From the NCBI GenBank assembly GCA_030045175.1, contig JASIBM010000341.1:1-8307 (forward strand): a stretch of DNA of 8,307 nucleotides, read 5' to 3'. This document shows, piece after piece, positions 1 through 5,930 of the stretch. The notes below the pieces were generated by a model, which saw only the letters and a program-made list of their open reading frames with translations, ran no database searches and was not told where the DNA came from. Position 1 is the stretch's first letter. Each line of letters opens with the position of its first letter. The translations under genes were made by a program, and so were the position numbers. The DNA is from Streptosporangiaceae bacterium (lineage in GTDB: Bacteria; Actinomycetota; Actinomycetes; Streptosporangiales; Streptosporangiaceae).

Positions 1-1025
1 TTACCCGCACGTGCGGCCAGGGCCGCCAGGTCGGGCTCGGCCTCTCGCCACGCCCGGCCGAACGCGCGCATGTAAGGCAGCTTGTCGTACCTGGTGCCGA
101 GCACCATCTCGGGCACCAGCGGCGAGAGCACCGTGTCGGCCTCCTGCCAGCCGATGTGGTCGAGCAGTTCGAACGCCTTCTGCGCGAAGATCATCGAATG
201 GCCGTAGGCCAGGAAGTGGTCGGTCACGGCGGTGAGCAGCATGTGCCGCAGCGCGGCAGGGGCGACGCCGGCCGCGATCAGGCCGCGCAGCAGCGCCTCG
301 GCCTCCTCGGCCCGCTCCGCGTCGACGAGCAACGGGTAGGCGGCTAGCGCGGCGTCGACCGACCCGTAGGCGGTGACCGGGTCGACCGGGTCCGGCCGGG
401 GCCGCGCCGGACGGCGAACCTGGTCCTGCGCCGCCACCGACAGGCCCTGTATCACCGGCAGCGCGCGGAGCGACTCGGCGAAGAACTGGCTAAGCCGCAG
501 GCAGTCGGTCAGCGTCGCGAGCGAGTGGTCCCAGCCGTACTCCGCGCGCGGCGCCGCGTACCTGACGCCCTCGCGCACCACGTCGGCCAGCGGGGTGCCG
601 ATCCGCTCCAGCCGCATCGCGTCCCGCGCCAGCCGGCCGACGTCCAGGTCGTCCATGGCCGCGGTCAGGCTGGCGAACAGGTCCGGCCTGATGACCTCGG
701 CCGACGGGTCGGCCACGTCGACGAAGACCTGCCCGTCGCGTACCTGGACCGGGTACGTCCTGACGTTCTCCCCGCCGTAACGGCACCTGCCCGTGTCCAG
801 TTCGAACTTCCAGTTGTGCCAGGCGCACGTGAGCACGCCCGCGCCGCCTGATTCGGTCACGTCGCCGCGCACGAGCGCGTAACCCTGGTGCGGGCACCGA
901 TTGTCGCAGGCGAAAATCCCGCGAGAGGTACGGAACAGTGCAATCCGCTTGTCGAGGTGGGCGAACGACCTCGCGTCGCCCGCGCTCATGTCATCCAACG
1001 CCACGGCACGGACCCAATTGCTCAC
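1..1025 (-). CDS. Rieske [2Fe-2S] domain protein with helical C-terminal region (3' end off window)
   Basis: The minus-strand frame is open from a GTG at 1025 to the left edge with no stop, giving at least 341 residues; the C-terminus lies outside the window. This start is chosen because GGAGG sits about 5-6 nt upstream; another in-frame GTG at 1037 has no such site, and a TAG closes the frame at 1059-1061. Residues about 1-105 form a Rieske fold: CPH at 44-46 and CAWH at 67-70 supply the Cys2His2 cluster ligands, followed by NWKFEL and a GRC..GG turn. The remaining 235 or so residues are predicted helical, with several His-containing stretches (WDHSLATL, TDHFLAYGH, QKAFELLDHIGW). The classical iron-binding motif of ring-hydroxylating oxygenase alpha subunits is not evident, so calling it a dioxygenase would be unsafe. 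The Rieske part probably passes electrons to, or senses redox for, the C-terminal domain, whose function I do not recognise with confidence; a relation to questin-oxidase-like helical enzymes is a weak guess. Confidence 0.88.
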   Translation of the reverse strand, partial: MSNWVRAVALDDMSAGDARSFAHLDKRIALFRTSRGIFACDNRCPHQGYALVRGDVTESGGAGVLTCAWHNWKFELDTGRCRYGGENVRTYPVQVRDGQVFVDVADPSAEVIRPDLFASLTAAMDDLDVGRLARDAMRLERIGTPLADVVREGVRYAAPRAEYGWDHSLATLTDCLRLSQFFAESLRALPVIQGLSVAAQDQVRRPARPRPDPVDPVTAYGSVDAALAAYPLLVDAERAEEAEALLRGLIAAGVAPAALRHMLLTAVTDHFLAYGHSMIFAQKAFELLDHIGWQEADTVLSPLVPEMVLGTRYDKLPYMRAFGRAWREAEPDLAALAARAG

Positions 1026-1063
1026 GCTGACCTCCACGAACGAAAGCCGAACCCGACGCTACG

Positions 1064-1094
1064 ACGCTATTTCCTGAAGTGCACTTGAAGTCAA
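1064..1094 (-). promoter_or_regulatory. MerR/SoxR-type promoter of the Rieske gene
   Basis: On the minus strand a consensus-like -35 TTGACT (1094-1089) is followed, after a 19-bp spacer, by -10 TAGCGT (1069-1064), which fits TAnnnT. The long spacer contains most of an 18-bp imperfect dyad, CTTCAAGTGCACTTCAGG (1090-1073), with 7 of 9 arm positions complementary and a perfect 10-bp core AAGTGCACTT. A 19-bp spacer with a dyad between -35 and -10 is the hallmark of promoters activated by MerR-family regulators, and the sequence resembles the SoxR box (CCTCAAGT..ACTTGAGG). Transcription would start near 1057, leaving a leader of about 30 nt carrying the GGAGG site. No MerR-type gene lies in this window. 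Confidence 0.6.
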
Positions 1095-1150
1095 GCCCGC
1101 GCACGCGGGGGTTCGGACACGCCGAGCGGCTCGGTGAATGGCTCCTGGCG

Positions 1151-1179
1151 TGACCTGTGAGCATGATGGGTAAAGGTCA
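1151..1179. promoter_or_regulatory. Inverted repeat TGACCT-N17-AGGTCA, possible operator
   Basis: TGACCT (1151-1156) is repeated inverted as AGGTCA (1174-1179) in the 214-bp region between the divergent Rieske and transglycosylase genes, 60 bp upstream of the latter's start. The arms are only 6 bp and widely spaced, so this could be chance. No convincing plus-strand -35/-10 pair could be placed for the transglycosylase gene, although TAAAGG and TAAACC (1171-1188) are possible weak -10 elements. The remainder of 1096-1239 shows no other structure. Confidence 0.25.
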
Positions 1180-1239
1180 ACGTAAACCTGCGGTCGTCCA
1201 ATCGGTTGCCAGCCAGGGCCGGGCCGGTGCGAGGTTGCC

Positions 1240-2148
1240 ATGGCAGCGCGTCGCTCATCGCGGACTGACGGGGGCGCGGGCGCGATCACCGCGCCACCGC
1301 CCCCTTCGCCACGGCCGCGCCGCGGCGGGATCGCGCTTCGCCTCGGCGGCCTCGAATTCACCACGCCGGACACCAGGCGCGATCAGGTCAGGCGGCGGCG
1401 CAGGTTCCGGCGGGTACGACGGCTGCTTGGCATCGCGGGCGCCTTGGCGCTGCTCGCGGTCAGCGGCTTCACCGGCCTGATGCTGATCACCCCGTCGGTG
1501 GGCAACGCCCCTGCCCTGGTCCAGGCGCTGGACCGGGCCCACCTCAGCGCCTATCCGGGCCCGCCGGTCCCGGCTCGGTTCGAGGCCGCGCTGGTCACCG
1601 CTGAGGATCAGCGGTTCTACACCGAGGCCGGCCTCAGCCCCGCGCCGATGGCTGGCGTGCTCATCGGCCACCTGGCCGGGCGATCGGATCAATCCGGCCG
1701 GGGCGGACCGGATCAAGGCGCCACGATCGCCCAGAAGCTGGCCAGGGTTTTGTACCTGGGCACGCGGTCGGGGCTGCTGGCAGACGAAGAACAGATCCTG
1801 CTCGGCATCAAGCTGACATACAGCTACTCCCATGCGCAGATCCTGCGCATGTACGCCGACGTCATGTACTTCGGCGGGGGGTACTACGGGCTGGCGGCGG
1901 CCAGTTGCGGCTACTTCGCCGAACGGCCAGCCGCGCTGTCCTGGGCGCAGGCAGCGATTCTCGTCGCGGTCGCGCAGGCACCACTGGCCAACGACCCGGT
2001 CACGCACCCCGCGAACGCGCGAGCGGGTGAGGCGCTCGTCCTCGCCCAGCTCAGTGCCGCAGGCAAGCTCACCAGCGCGCAGGAGACGCAGGCATTCGAC
2101 CAGTCGCTGAACCTGGCGCCACGGCACTCTGGCCGAGGCCGCTGCTAG
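1240..2148 (+). CDS. Membrane-anchored GT51-like peptidoglycan transglycosylase
   Basis: A 302-residue protein starting at ATG 1240, with GAGG 5 nt upstream. It has a Pro/Arg-rich cytoplasmic tail (1-61, with a run of Arg at 51-61), one transmembrane anchor (about 62-84), then an extracytoplasmic GT51-like domain. Visible family motifs are EDQRFY (122-127, motif 1 with the presumed catalytic Glu122), GATIAQKL (160-167, the GGSTITQQL-type motif 2), EEQILLGIKL (183-192, motif 3), ILRMYADVMYFGGGYYGL (201-218, the YLN..yFG.g.yG motif) and a YF..... LSWAQAAILVAVAQAP segment. GT51 enzymes polymerise glycan strands from lipid II at the outer membrane face. No transpeptidase domain follows, so it is monofunctional. 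It diverges from classical PBPs: His of EDxxFxxHxG is Glu129, RKxKE is replaced by ADEEQ so the usual Glu position may be Gln185 with Glu184 next to it, and YLN is YAD. Related divergent actinobacterial proteins share this pattern as far as I recall, so activity is likely but unproven. Confidence 0.85.
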   Translation: MAARRSSRTDGGAGAITAPPPPSPRPRRGGIALRLGGLEFTTPDTRRDQVRRRRRFRRVRRLLGIAGALALLAVSGFTGLMLITPSVGNAPALVQALDRAHLSAYPGPPVPARFEAALVTAEDQRFYTEAGLSPAPMAGVLIGHLAGRSDQSGRGGPDQGATIAQKLARVLYLGTRSGLLADEEQILLGIKLTYSYSHAQILRMYADVMYFGGGYYGLAAASCGYFAERPAALSWAQAAILVAVAQAPLANDPVTHPANARAGEALVLAQLSAAGKLTSAQETQAFDQSLNLAPRHSGRGRC

Positions 2149-2247
2149 GACGAGCCTGCGAGGAGCTGCTAGCGGCTGACTTGCCCGGCGTCCTGAGCGA
2201 CGGAGCCGACGGCTGAGCATCTTGATTCGCGGGTACACACCGATCGC

Positions 2248-3825
2248 GTGGGGACCAGTGCCGCAATGCCCGCCAGGTGGTGGGCTCGTCATGAGCAAGG
2301 AAGGCATCGTCACGCGCGGCAAGCCGACGCGGCGGAGCCGGCCGAGGGCTCGCCGGACAGGCCTGCTGGTTCGTCGCGCGGCTGGGCCGCCTGGGCAACG
2401 ATGGGCCGCGAGCACGGGCTCTTCTGCGCGGTCCTGCTCGTGGCCGCACTCGCACGGCTGTTCGTCGTGCTCGGCTACCCGCCAGCCTTCTGGTTCTTCG
2501 ACAGCCTGCCGTACGTCCGGGCGCTGTTCCCCCTGACGCCTTACCGTGTCCGGCCAGCCGGCTACTCGTTCTTCCTTGTGCTGCTCGAGTCGTTCCACAG
2601 CTTGCGGCTGGTCACCGCCGTGCAAGCCGGCCTGGGCCTGGCGATGGGGACGGCGGTCTACGCGGTGCTGAGGCGGCACCAGGTCCCTGGCTGGGGGGCG
2701 ACGCTGGCGGCCGCCCCGGTGCTCTTGTCGGCCTACGAGCTCCAGATGGAGCACTACGTGCTCAGTGACACGCTCTTCGGGCTGCTTGTCACGCTCGCGC
2801 TGGTGATGATGATGTGGCAGCCGGTGCCGCCTGCCTGGATGTGCGCGCTCGTCGGGCTGGTACTTGCGTGGGCCACCCTGGATCGCGAGCAGGGCATCTT
2901 GCTGCCGGTCCTGTTCGGGCTGTACCTGTGCGTCCGCCTGGTCCGGCGAGTTCGCGTTCGCAAGGCGCTGGCGAGCATCGCGGCGATGTGCCTGGCGGCG
3001 GCGATCCCCGTCCTGGCTTACGCCTGGTGGTTTGCGCAGGTCAACGGATCGTTCCAGCTCACGTCGAGCACGGGGGTCTTCCTGTACTCGCGGGTCAGCG
3101 CGTTTGCCCGGTGCTCGGTGATCAAGCCGCCGGCCGACGAGCGCTGGCTGTGCATCTCCACGCCGCCAGGCAAGCGGCCGGACGCGACCTACTACGCCTG
3201 GAGCCCCAGGTCACCGGTCAACATCAAGCCGCCAGGGGGCTCGGCGTTCGACTCGCGGGCCGACAGCCTCGCGACGAACTTCGCTCTCCGCGCGATCAAG
3301 GCGCAGCCATCTGCCTACCTGGGGGCGGTCTGGCGCGCTACGGCGGAGAACTTCGCCTTCCAGCTCGCCGGCAGCGCGGCGTGGTTCTCCGCGAGGCAGT
3401 ACATGTTCCCCGCGGCCACGCCCGAGTCGCTGCGGGCGCTTGCCCGCGCCAACCGGGAGTTGCCCTATTACAAGGACGCCTACGCCTACAACGGCGGTGG
3501 CGATCCGAGCACCAGGATCGTCCAGCCGTTCGCCGGCTGGATGCGGGCTTACCAGCGCTTCGTGGTGCTGCCCGGGCCGGTGCTCGGGCTCATCGTGATC
3601 GCGGGGCTGGCTGGCATCGCCCCTGGCTGGCGCCGCCGCGGCGGCCCGGCGCTCCTGCCATGGCTCACCGGCGTGGCGCTCATCGTCACCCCGGCCGCGA
3701 CCACCGACTACGGCGCCCGTTACCTGATCGCCAGCATCCCGGCGTTTTGCATCGCCGCCGCGATCGGCGTGAAGGACATCAGCGACTGGGCCACGGCACC
3801 CACCGCTCAGGCCGGCGCGGCGTAG
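2248..3825 (+). CDS. Polytopic GT-C glycosyltransferase (GT39/ArnT-like)
   Basis: Up to 525 residues, rich in membrane helices (about 57-77, 103-115, 121-141, 150-162, 171-190, 197-232 as two segments, 241-263, 438-457, 468-482 and 490-507). A large hydrophilic, presumably extracytoplasmic part at about 264-437 contains aromatic and Pro-rich stretches. FFDSLPYV (83-90) after the first helix puts an Asp (85) where GT-C enzymes have their catalytic acidic residue, and DYGARYLIASIP (487-498) matches the usual YRYL.p.lP ending. Such enzymes move a sugar from a polyprenyl-phosphate donor to a lipid, polymer or protein outside the membrane; the substrate here is unknown. The start is uncertain: GTG 2248 and ATG 2266 (residue 7) lack good ribosome sites, and ATG 2401 (residue 52), just before the first helix, may be the true one. 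It follows the transglycosylase gene by about 100 bp on the same strand, suggesting a cell-envelope role, and converges on sthA. Confidence 0.8.
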   Translation: MGTSAAMPARWWARHEQGRHRHARQADAAEPAEGSPDRPAGSSRGWAAWATMGREHGLFCAVLLVAALARLFVVLGYPPAFWFFDSLPYVRALFPLTPYRVRPAGYSFFLVLLESFHSLRLVTAVQAGLGLAMGTAVYAVLRRHQVPGWGATLAAAPVLLSAYELQMEHYVLSDTLFGLLVTLALVMMMWQPVPPAWMCALVGLVLAWATLDREQGILLPVLFGLYLCVRLVRRVRVRKALASIAAMCLAAAIPVLAYAWWFAQVNGSFQLTSSTGVFLYSRVSAFARCSVIKPPADERWLCISTPPGKRPDATYYAWSPRSPVNIKPPGGSAFDSRADSLATNFALRAIKAQPSAYLGAVWRATAENFAFQLAGSAAWFSARQYMFPAATPESLRALARANRELPYYKDAYAYNGGGDPSTRIVQPFAGWMRAYQRFVVLPGPVLGLIVIAGLAGIAPGWRRRGGPALLPWLTGVALIVTPAATTDYGARYLIASIPAFCIAAAIGVKDISDWATAPTAQAGAA

Positions 3826-3855
3826 CGGCAGTCCGGGCAACCCGCTGGCGACGTG

Positions 3856-3882
3856 GCGCCTTGGGAGCCTTAGGAAAGGCGC
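3856..3882 (+). terminator. Possible weak hairpin between convergent genes
   Basis: GCGCCTT (3856-3862) and AAGGCGC (3876-3882) form a 7-bp stem with a 13-nt loop, spanning the sthA stop codon and lying about 30 nt past the glycosyltransferase stop. There is no T-run on either strand. The two convergent genes are only 44 bp apart and no better terminator is visible. Confidence 0.3.
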
Positions 3883-5279
3883 TCGATCTGGCGCATCTTG
3901 TTGGTCGCGTCCAGGGCGGCGACCTTGTAGGACTCGGCCAGGGTCGGGTAGTTGAACACGGCGTCCACGAGGTAGTCGACGGTGCCGCCGCAACCCATGA
4001 CCGCCTGGCCGATGTGCACGAGCTCGGTGGCGCCGGTGCCGAAGACGTGCACCCCGAGCAACGTCCGGTCGGCGAGCGAGACGAGGATCTTCAGCACGCC
4101 GTACGAGTCGCCGACGATCTGGCCGCGAGCCAGTTCCCGGTACCGGGAGACGCCCACCTCGAATGGCACGTTCTCGGCCGTGAGCTGGTCTTCCGTCCGG
4201 CCGATGAAGCTGATCTCTGGGATGCTGTAAATGCCGATCGGCGGGTGCTGGCCGGTCACAGGCAGCGGCTCTCCGCAGGCGTGGTGCGCGGCGAGCCGTC
4301 CCTGCTCCATGGAGGTCGCCGCCAGGGCGGGAAAGCCGATTATGTCACCGACGGCGTAGATGTGCGGCACCGAGGTGCGGAAGAACTCGTCCACCTTGAT
4401 CCTGCCGCGCTCGTCGGCGCGCAGGCCCGCCGCCTCCAGGTTCAGGTTGTCGCTGACGCCTTGCCGTCCGGCCGAGTACATGACGGTGTCCGCGGGGATC
4501 TTCTTGCCGCTGTGCAGCGTCGCGATCGCACCCTCCGGCCTGGACTCGACCGAGGCGACCGACTCCCCGAACCTGAACGTCACGGCCAGGTCGCGCAGGT
4601 GGTACTTCAGCGCCTCGACGACCTCGACGTCGCAGAACTCGAGCATCCTGTCGCGCTGCTCGACGACGGTGACCTTGGTGCCGAGGGCCGCGAACATGGA
4701 CGCGTACTCGATCCCGATCACGCCGGCGCCGGCGACGACCATCGACCTGGGAACACGGTCCAGGTGCGTGATGCCGTCGGAGTCGATGATGGTCCGGTCG
4801 TCGAACTCGACGCTGGCCGGGCGGGCCGGCCTGGTGCCGGTGGCGATCACGATCTTCTCCGCGCTGACGCGCTGCGAGCGGCCACGGCCGTCGTCGAGCT
4901 CGACGACGTGCGGGTCGGTGAAGTACCCGGTGCCGGTCATGATCGTCACCCGGTTGCGGGACAACTGGCTGCGCACCACGTCGGTCTCGCGGTCAACCAC
5001 GTGCCGGGTCCGGGCGGCCAGGTCCGCGATGGTGATCTCATCCTTGACCCGGTAGCTCTGGCCGTACATCTCGCGCTGGTCCAGGCCGGTCAGGTACAAG
5101 ACGGCCTCGCGCATGGTTTTCGAGGGGATTGTTCCGGTATTGAGGCAGACCCCGCCGATCATGTCCTTGCGCTCGACGATAGCCACCCGGCGGCCCAGCT
5201 TCGCCGCCGCTATCGCAGCCTTCTGACCACCCGGGCCGGACCCGATCACCAGCAGGTCGAAGTCGTACACACGAGTCAT
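3870..5279 (-). CDS. sthA: Soluble (Si-specific) NAD(P)+ transhydrogenase
   Basis: A 469-residue cytosolic flavoprotein of the pyridine nucleotide-disulphide oxidoreductase fold that moves hydride between NADPH and NAD+ (reversibly), balancing the two pools. The FAD-binding motif GSGPGG is at 13-18, the NAD(P)-binding motif GAGVIG at 184-189 with Glu207 at the end of the following strand, and the second FAD motif IYAVGD at 307-312. The family-diagnostic feature is GGVCLNTGTIPSK (42-54): one Cys is kept (Cys45) but the second redox Cys of dihydrolipoamide dehydrogenase or glutathione reductase is Thr50, so no active disulphide can form. Likewise FNYPTLAE (442-449) has Tyr where disulphide reductases have the catalytic His, as in known SthA. 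Length matches the family (about 465). The start ATG 5279 gives a normal N-terminus, but no clear ribosome site precedes it. It is divergent from padR and convergent with the glycosyltransferase, and is probably monocistronic. Confidence 0.95.
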   Translation of the reverse strand: MTRVYDFDLLVIGSGPGGQKAAIAAAKLGRRVAIVERKDMIGGVCLNTGTIPSKTMREAVLYLTGLDQREMYGQSYRVKDEITIADLAARTRHVVDRETDVVRSQLSRNRVTIMTGTGYFTDPHVVELDDGRGRSQRVSAEKIVIATGTRPARPASVEFDDRTIIDSDGITHLDRVPRSMVVAGAGVIGIEYASMFAALGTKVTVVEQRDRMLEFCDVEVVEALKYHLRDLAVTFRFGESVASVESRPEGAIATLHSGKKIPADTVMYSAGRQGVSDNLNLEAAGLRADERGRIKVDEFFRTSVPHIYAVGDIIGFPALAATSMEQGRLAAHHACGEPLPVTGQHPPIGIYSIPEISFIGRTEDQLTAENVPFEVGVSRYRELARGQIVGDSYGVLKILVSLADRTLLGVHVFGTGATELVHIGQAVMGCGGTVDYLVDAVFNYPTLAESYKVAALDATNKMRQIERLS

Positions 5280-5342
5280 TATGATCGCGCGCGCAGCTCG
5301 TTTGAAGCCCGCGAGGTCCGGTTCCCACGCTAGCGTCTAGGT

Positions 5343-5354
5343 TAACATATGTTA
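5343..5354. promoter_or_regulatory. Perfect 12-bp palindrome in the sthA/padR divergent promoter region
   Basis: TAACATATGTTA is a perfect palindrome in an AT-rich pocket within very GC-rich DNA, 64 bp from the sthA start and 9 bp before the preferred padR start. Because it is symmetric, it offers TAnnnT-type -10 hexamers (TAACAT and TATGTT) on both strands, so it could serve both divergent promoters. The ACATATGT core also resembles the ATGT/ACAT half-sites of PadR operators, suggesting PadR autoregulation. No good -35 is visible on either strand. Two copies of the rare tetramer CTAG (5330-5333, 5337-5340) lie beside it. Confidence 0.5.
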
Positions 5355-5363
5355 TTCTGGACT

Positions 5364-5930
5364 ATGTCGTTCATCGAGATCCTCATCCTGCGACGGCTGC
5401 GCGGCGGGCCAGCGCACGGCTACGAATTGCGCCAGCGGGTCGAGGAGACGACCGGCGTCCGGCTGAACAACAACTCGCTGTACCCGGCGCTGCGGCGGTT
5501 CGAAGAGGCCGGGGCCGTTACCAAGACCACGCAGCCGCAGCCGGGCGGCAGGCCGGCCCGGCTGGTCTACACGCTCACCGATACCGGGCGCGAGCTCCTG
5601 CACGACATGCTGGCTGACCTGCCAGCCGAGCATGCCGGAGACGAGTTCGAGTTCATCACCCGGCTCGGCCAGTTCTCGCTGATCTCACCTGCGGAGCGGG
5701 AACAGGTGCTCGGCGCCCGAGCCCGAGCCGTGCGCGAGCGCCTCGCGCACCTAAGGCGCATGCGGGACCAAGCCGACGCGAGCGGCGAGAGATGGGGCGC
5801 GATCGTCGTCGCAGAGCTGATCCACAGGTACTCCAGCGAACTGGCCTGGCTCGCGGACCTGACCACGCTGGTCCATCGGGACGACCCCGCCGAGCCCCTC
5901 GCCAGGCCAGACGCCAGGGAGCAGCCGTGA
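5364..5930 (+). CDS. PadR-family transcriptional regulator
   Basis: A 188-residue regulator when begun at ATG 5364. An in-frame ATG at 5349 would add MLFWT but lies inside the promoter palindrome; the -10 candidates there would start transcription around 5355-5360, making 5364 an almost leaderless start. The N-terminal winged helix is typical of PadR: GGPAHGYEL (14-22), the recognition-helix region NNNSLYPALRRFEEAGAV (35-52), and a wing with GGRPARLVYTLTDTGREL (61-78). The rest (about 80-175) is helical and contains the dimerisation part with heptad-like Arg/Leu stretches (VRERLAHLRRMRDQA). PadR proteins often repress a neighbouring drug-efflux gene and are released by aromatic or drug-like ligands. 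Here the exporter follows with a 4-bp overlap, which strongly suggests that the regulator controls its own operon, and perhaps the divergent sthA as well. Confidence 0.92.
   Translation: MSFIEILILRRLRGGPAHGYELRQRVEETTGVRLNNNSLYPALRRFEEAGAVTKTTQPQPGGRPARLVYTLTDTGRELLHDMLADLPAEHAGDEFEFITRLGQFSLISPAEREQVLGARARAVRERLAHLRRMRDQADASGERWGAIVVAELIHRYSSELAWLADLTTLVHRDDPAEPLARPDAREQP

Noticed and set aside
1..3. TTA at the left edge read as the TAA stop of the Rieske gene
   Set aside because: It is out of phase: codons of this gene end at positions 2, 5, 8 and so on, so the frame continues beyond the window.
373..897. Long open frames on both strands over the Rieske gene
   Set aside because: The frame carrying CPH/CAWH Rieske motifs explains this region; the others are Arg/Pro/Ala-rich shadows typical of high-GC DNA.
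2204..2214. AGCCG-A-CGGCT palindrome between the transglycosylase and glycosyltransferase genes
   Set aside because: A one-base loop cannot form a hairpin, and short GC palindromes are common at this base composition; not a convincing terminator.
1255..2754. A 499-codon minus-strand open frame opposite the transglycosylase
   Set aside because: Antisense shadow: the plus strand carries recognisable GT51 motifs, and the minus translation is low-complexity Arg/Gln/Ala.
2814..5333. An 839-codon plus-strand open frame across the glycosyltransferase and sthA
   Set aside because: It reads an alternate frame of one real gene and then the antisense of sthA; its composition (Arg, Gly, His, Asp repeats) matches no family, and sthA is unmistakable on the other strand.
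5792..5926. Upstream extension of the MFS gene to 5792
   Set aside because: The extra 45 residues are Arg-rich and overlap the padR coding region; GTG 5927 has a good ribosome site and the typical GTGA overlap.
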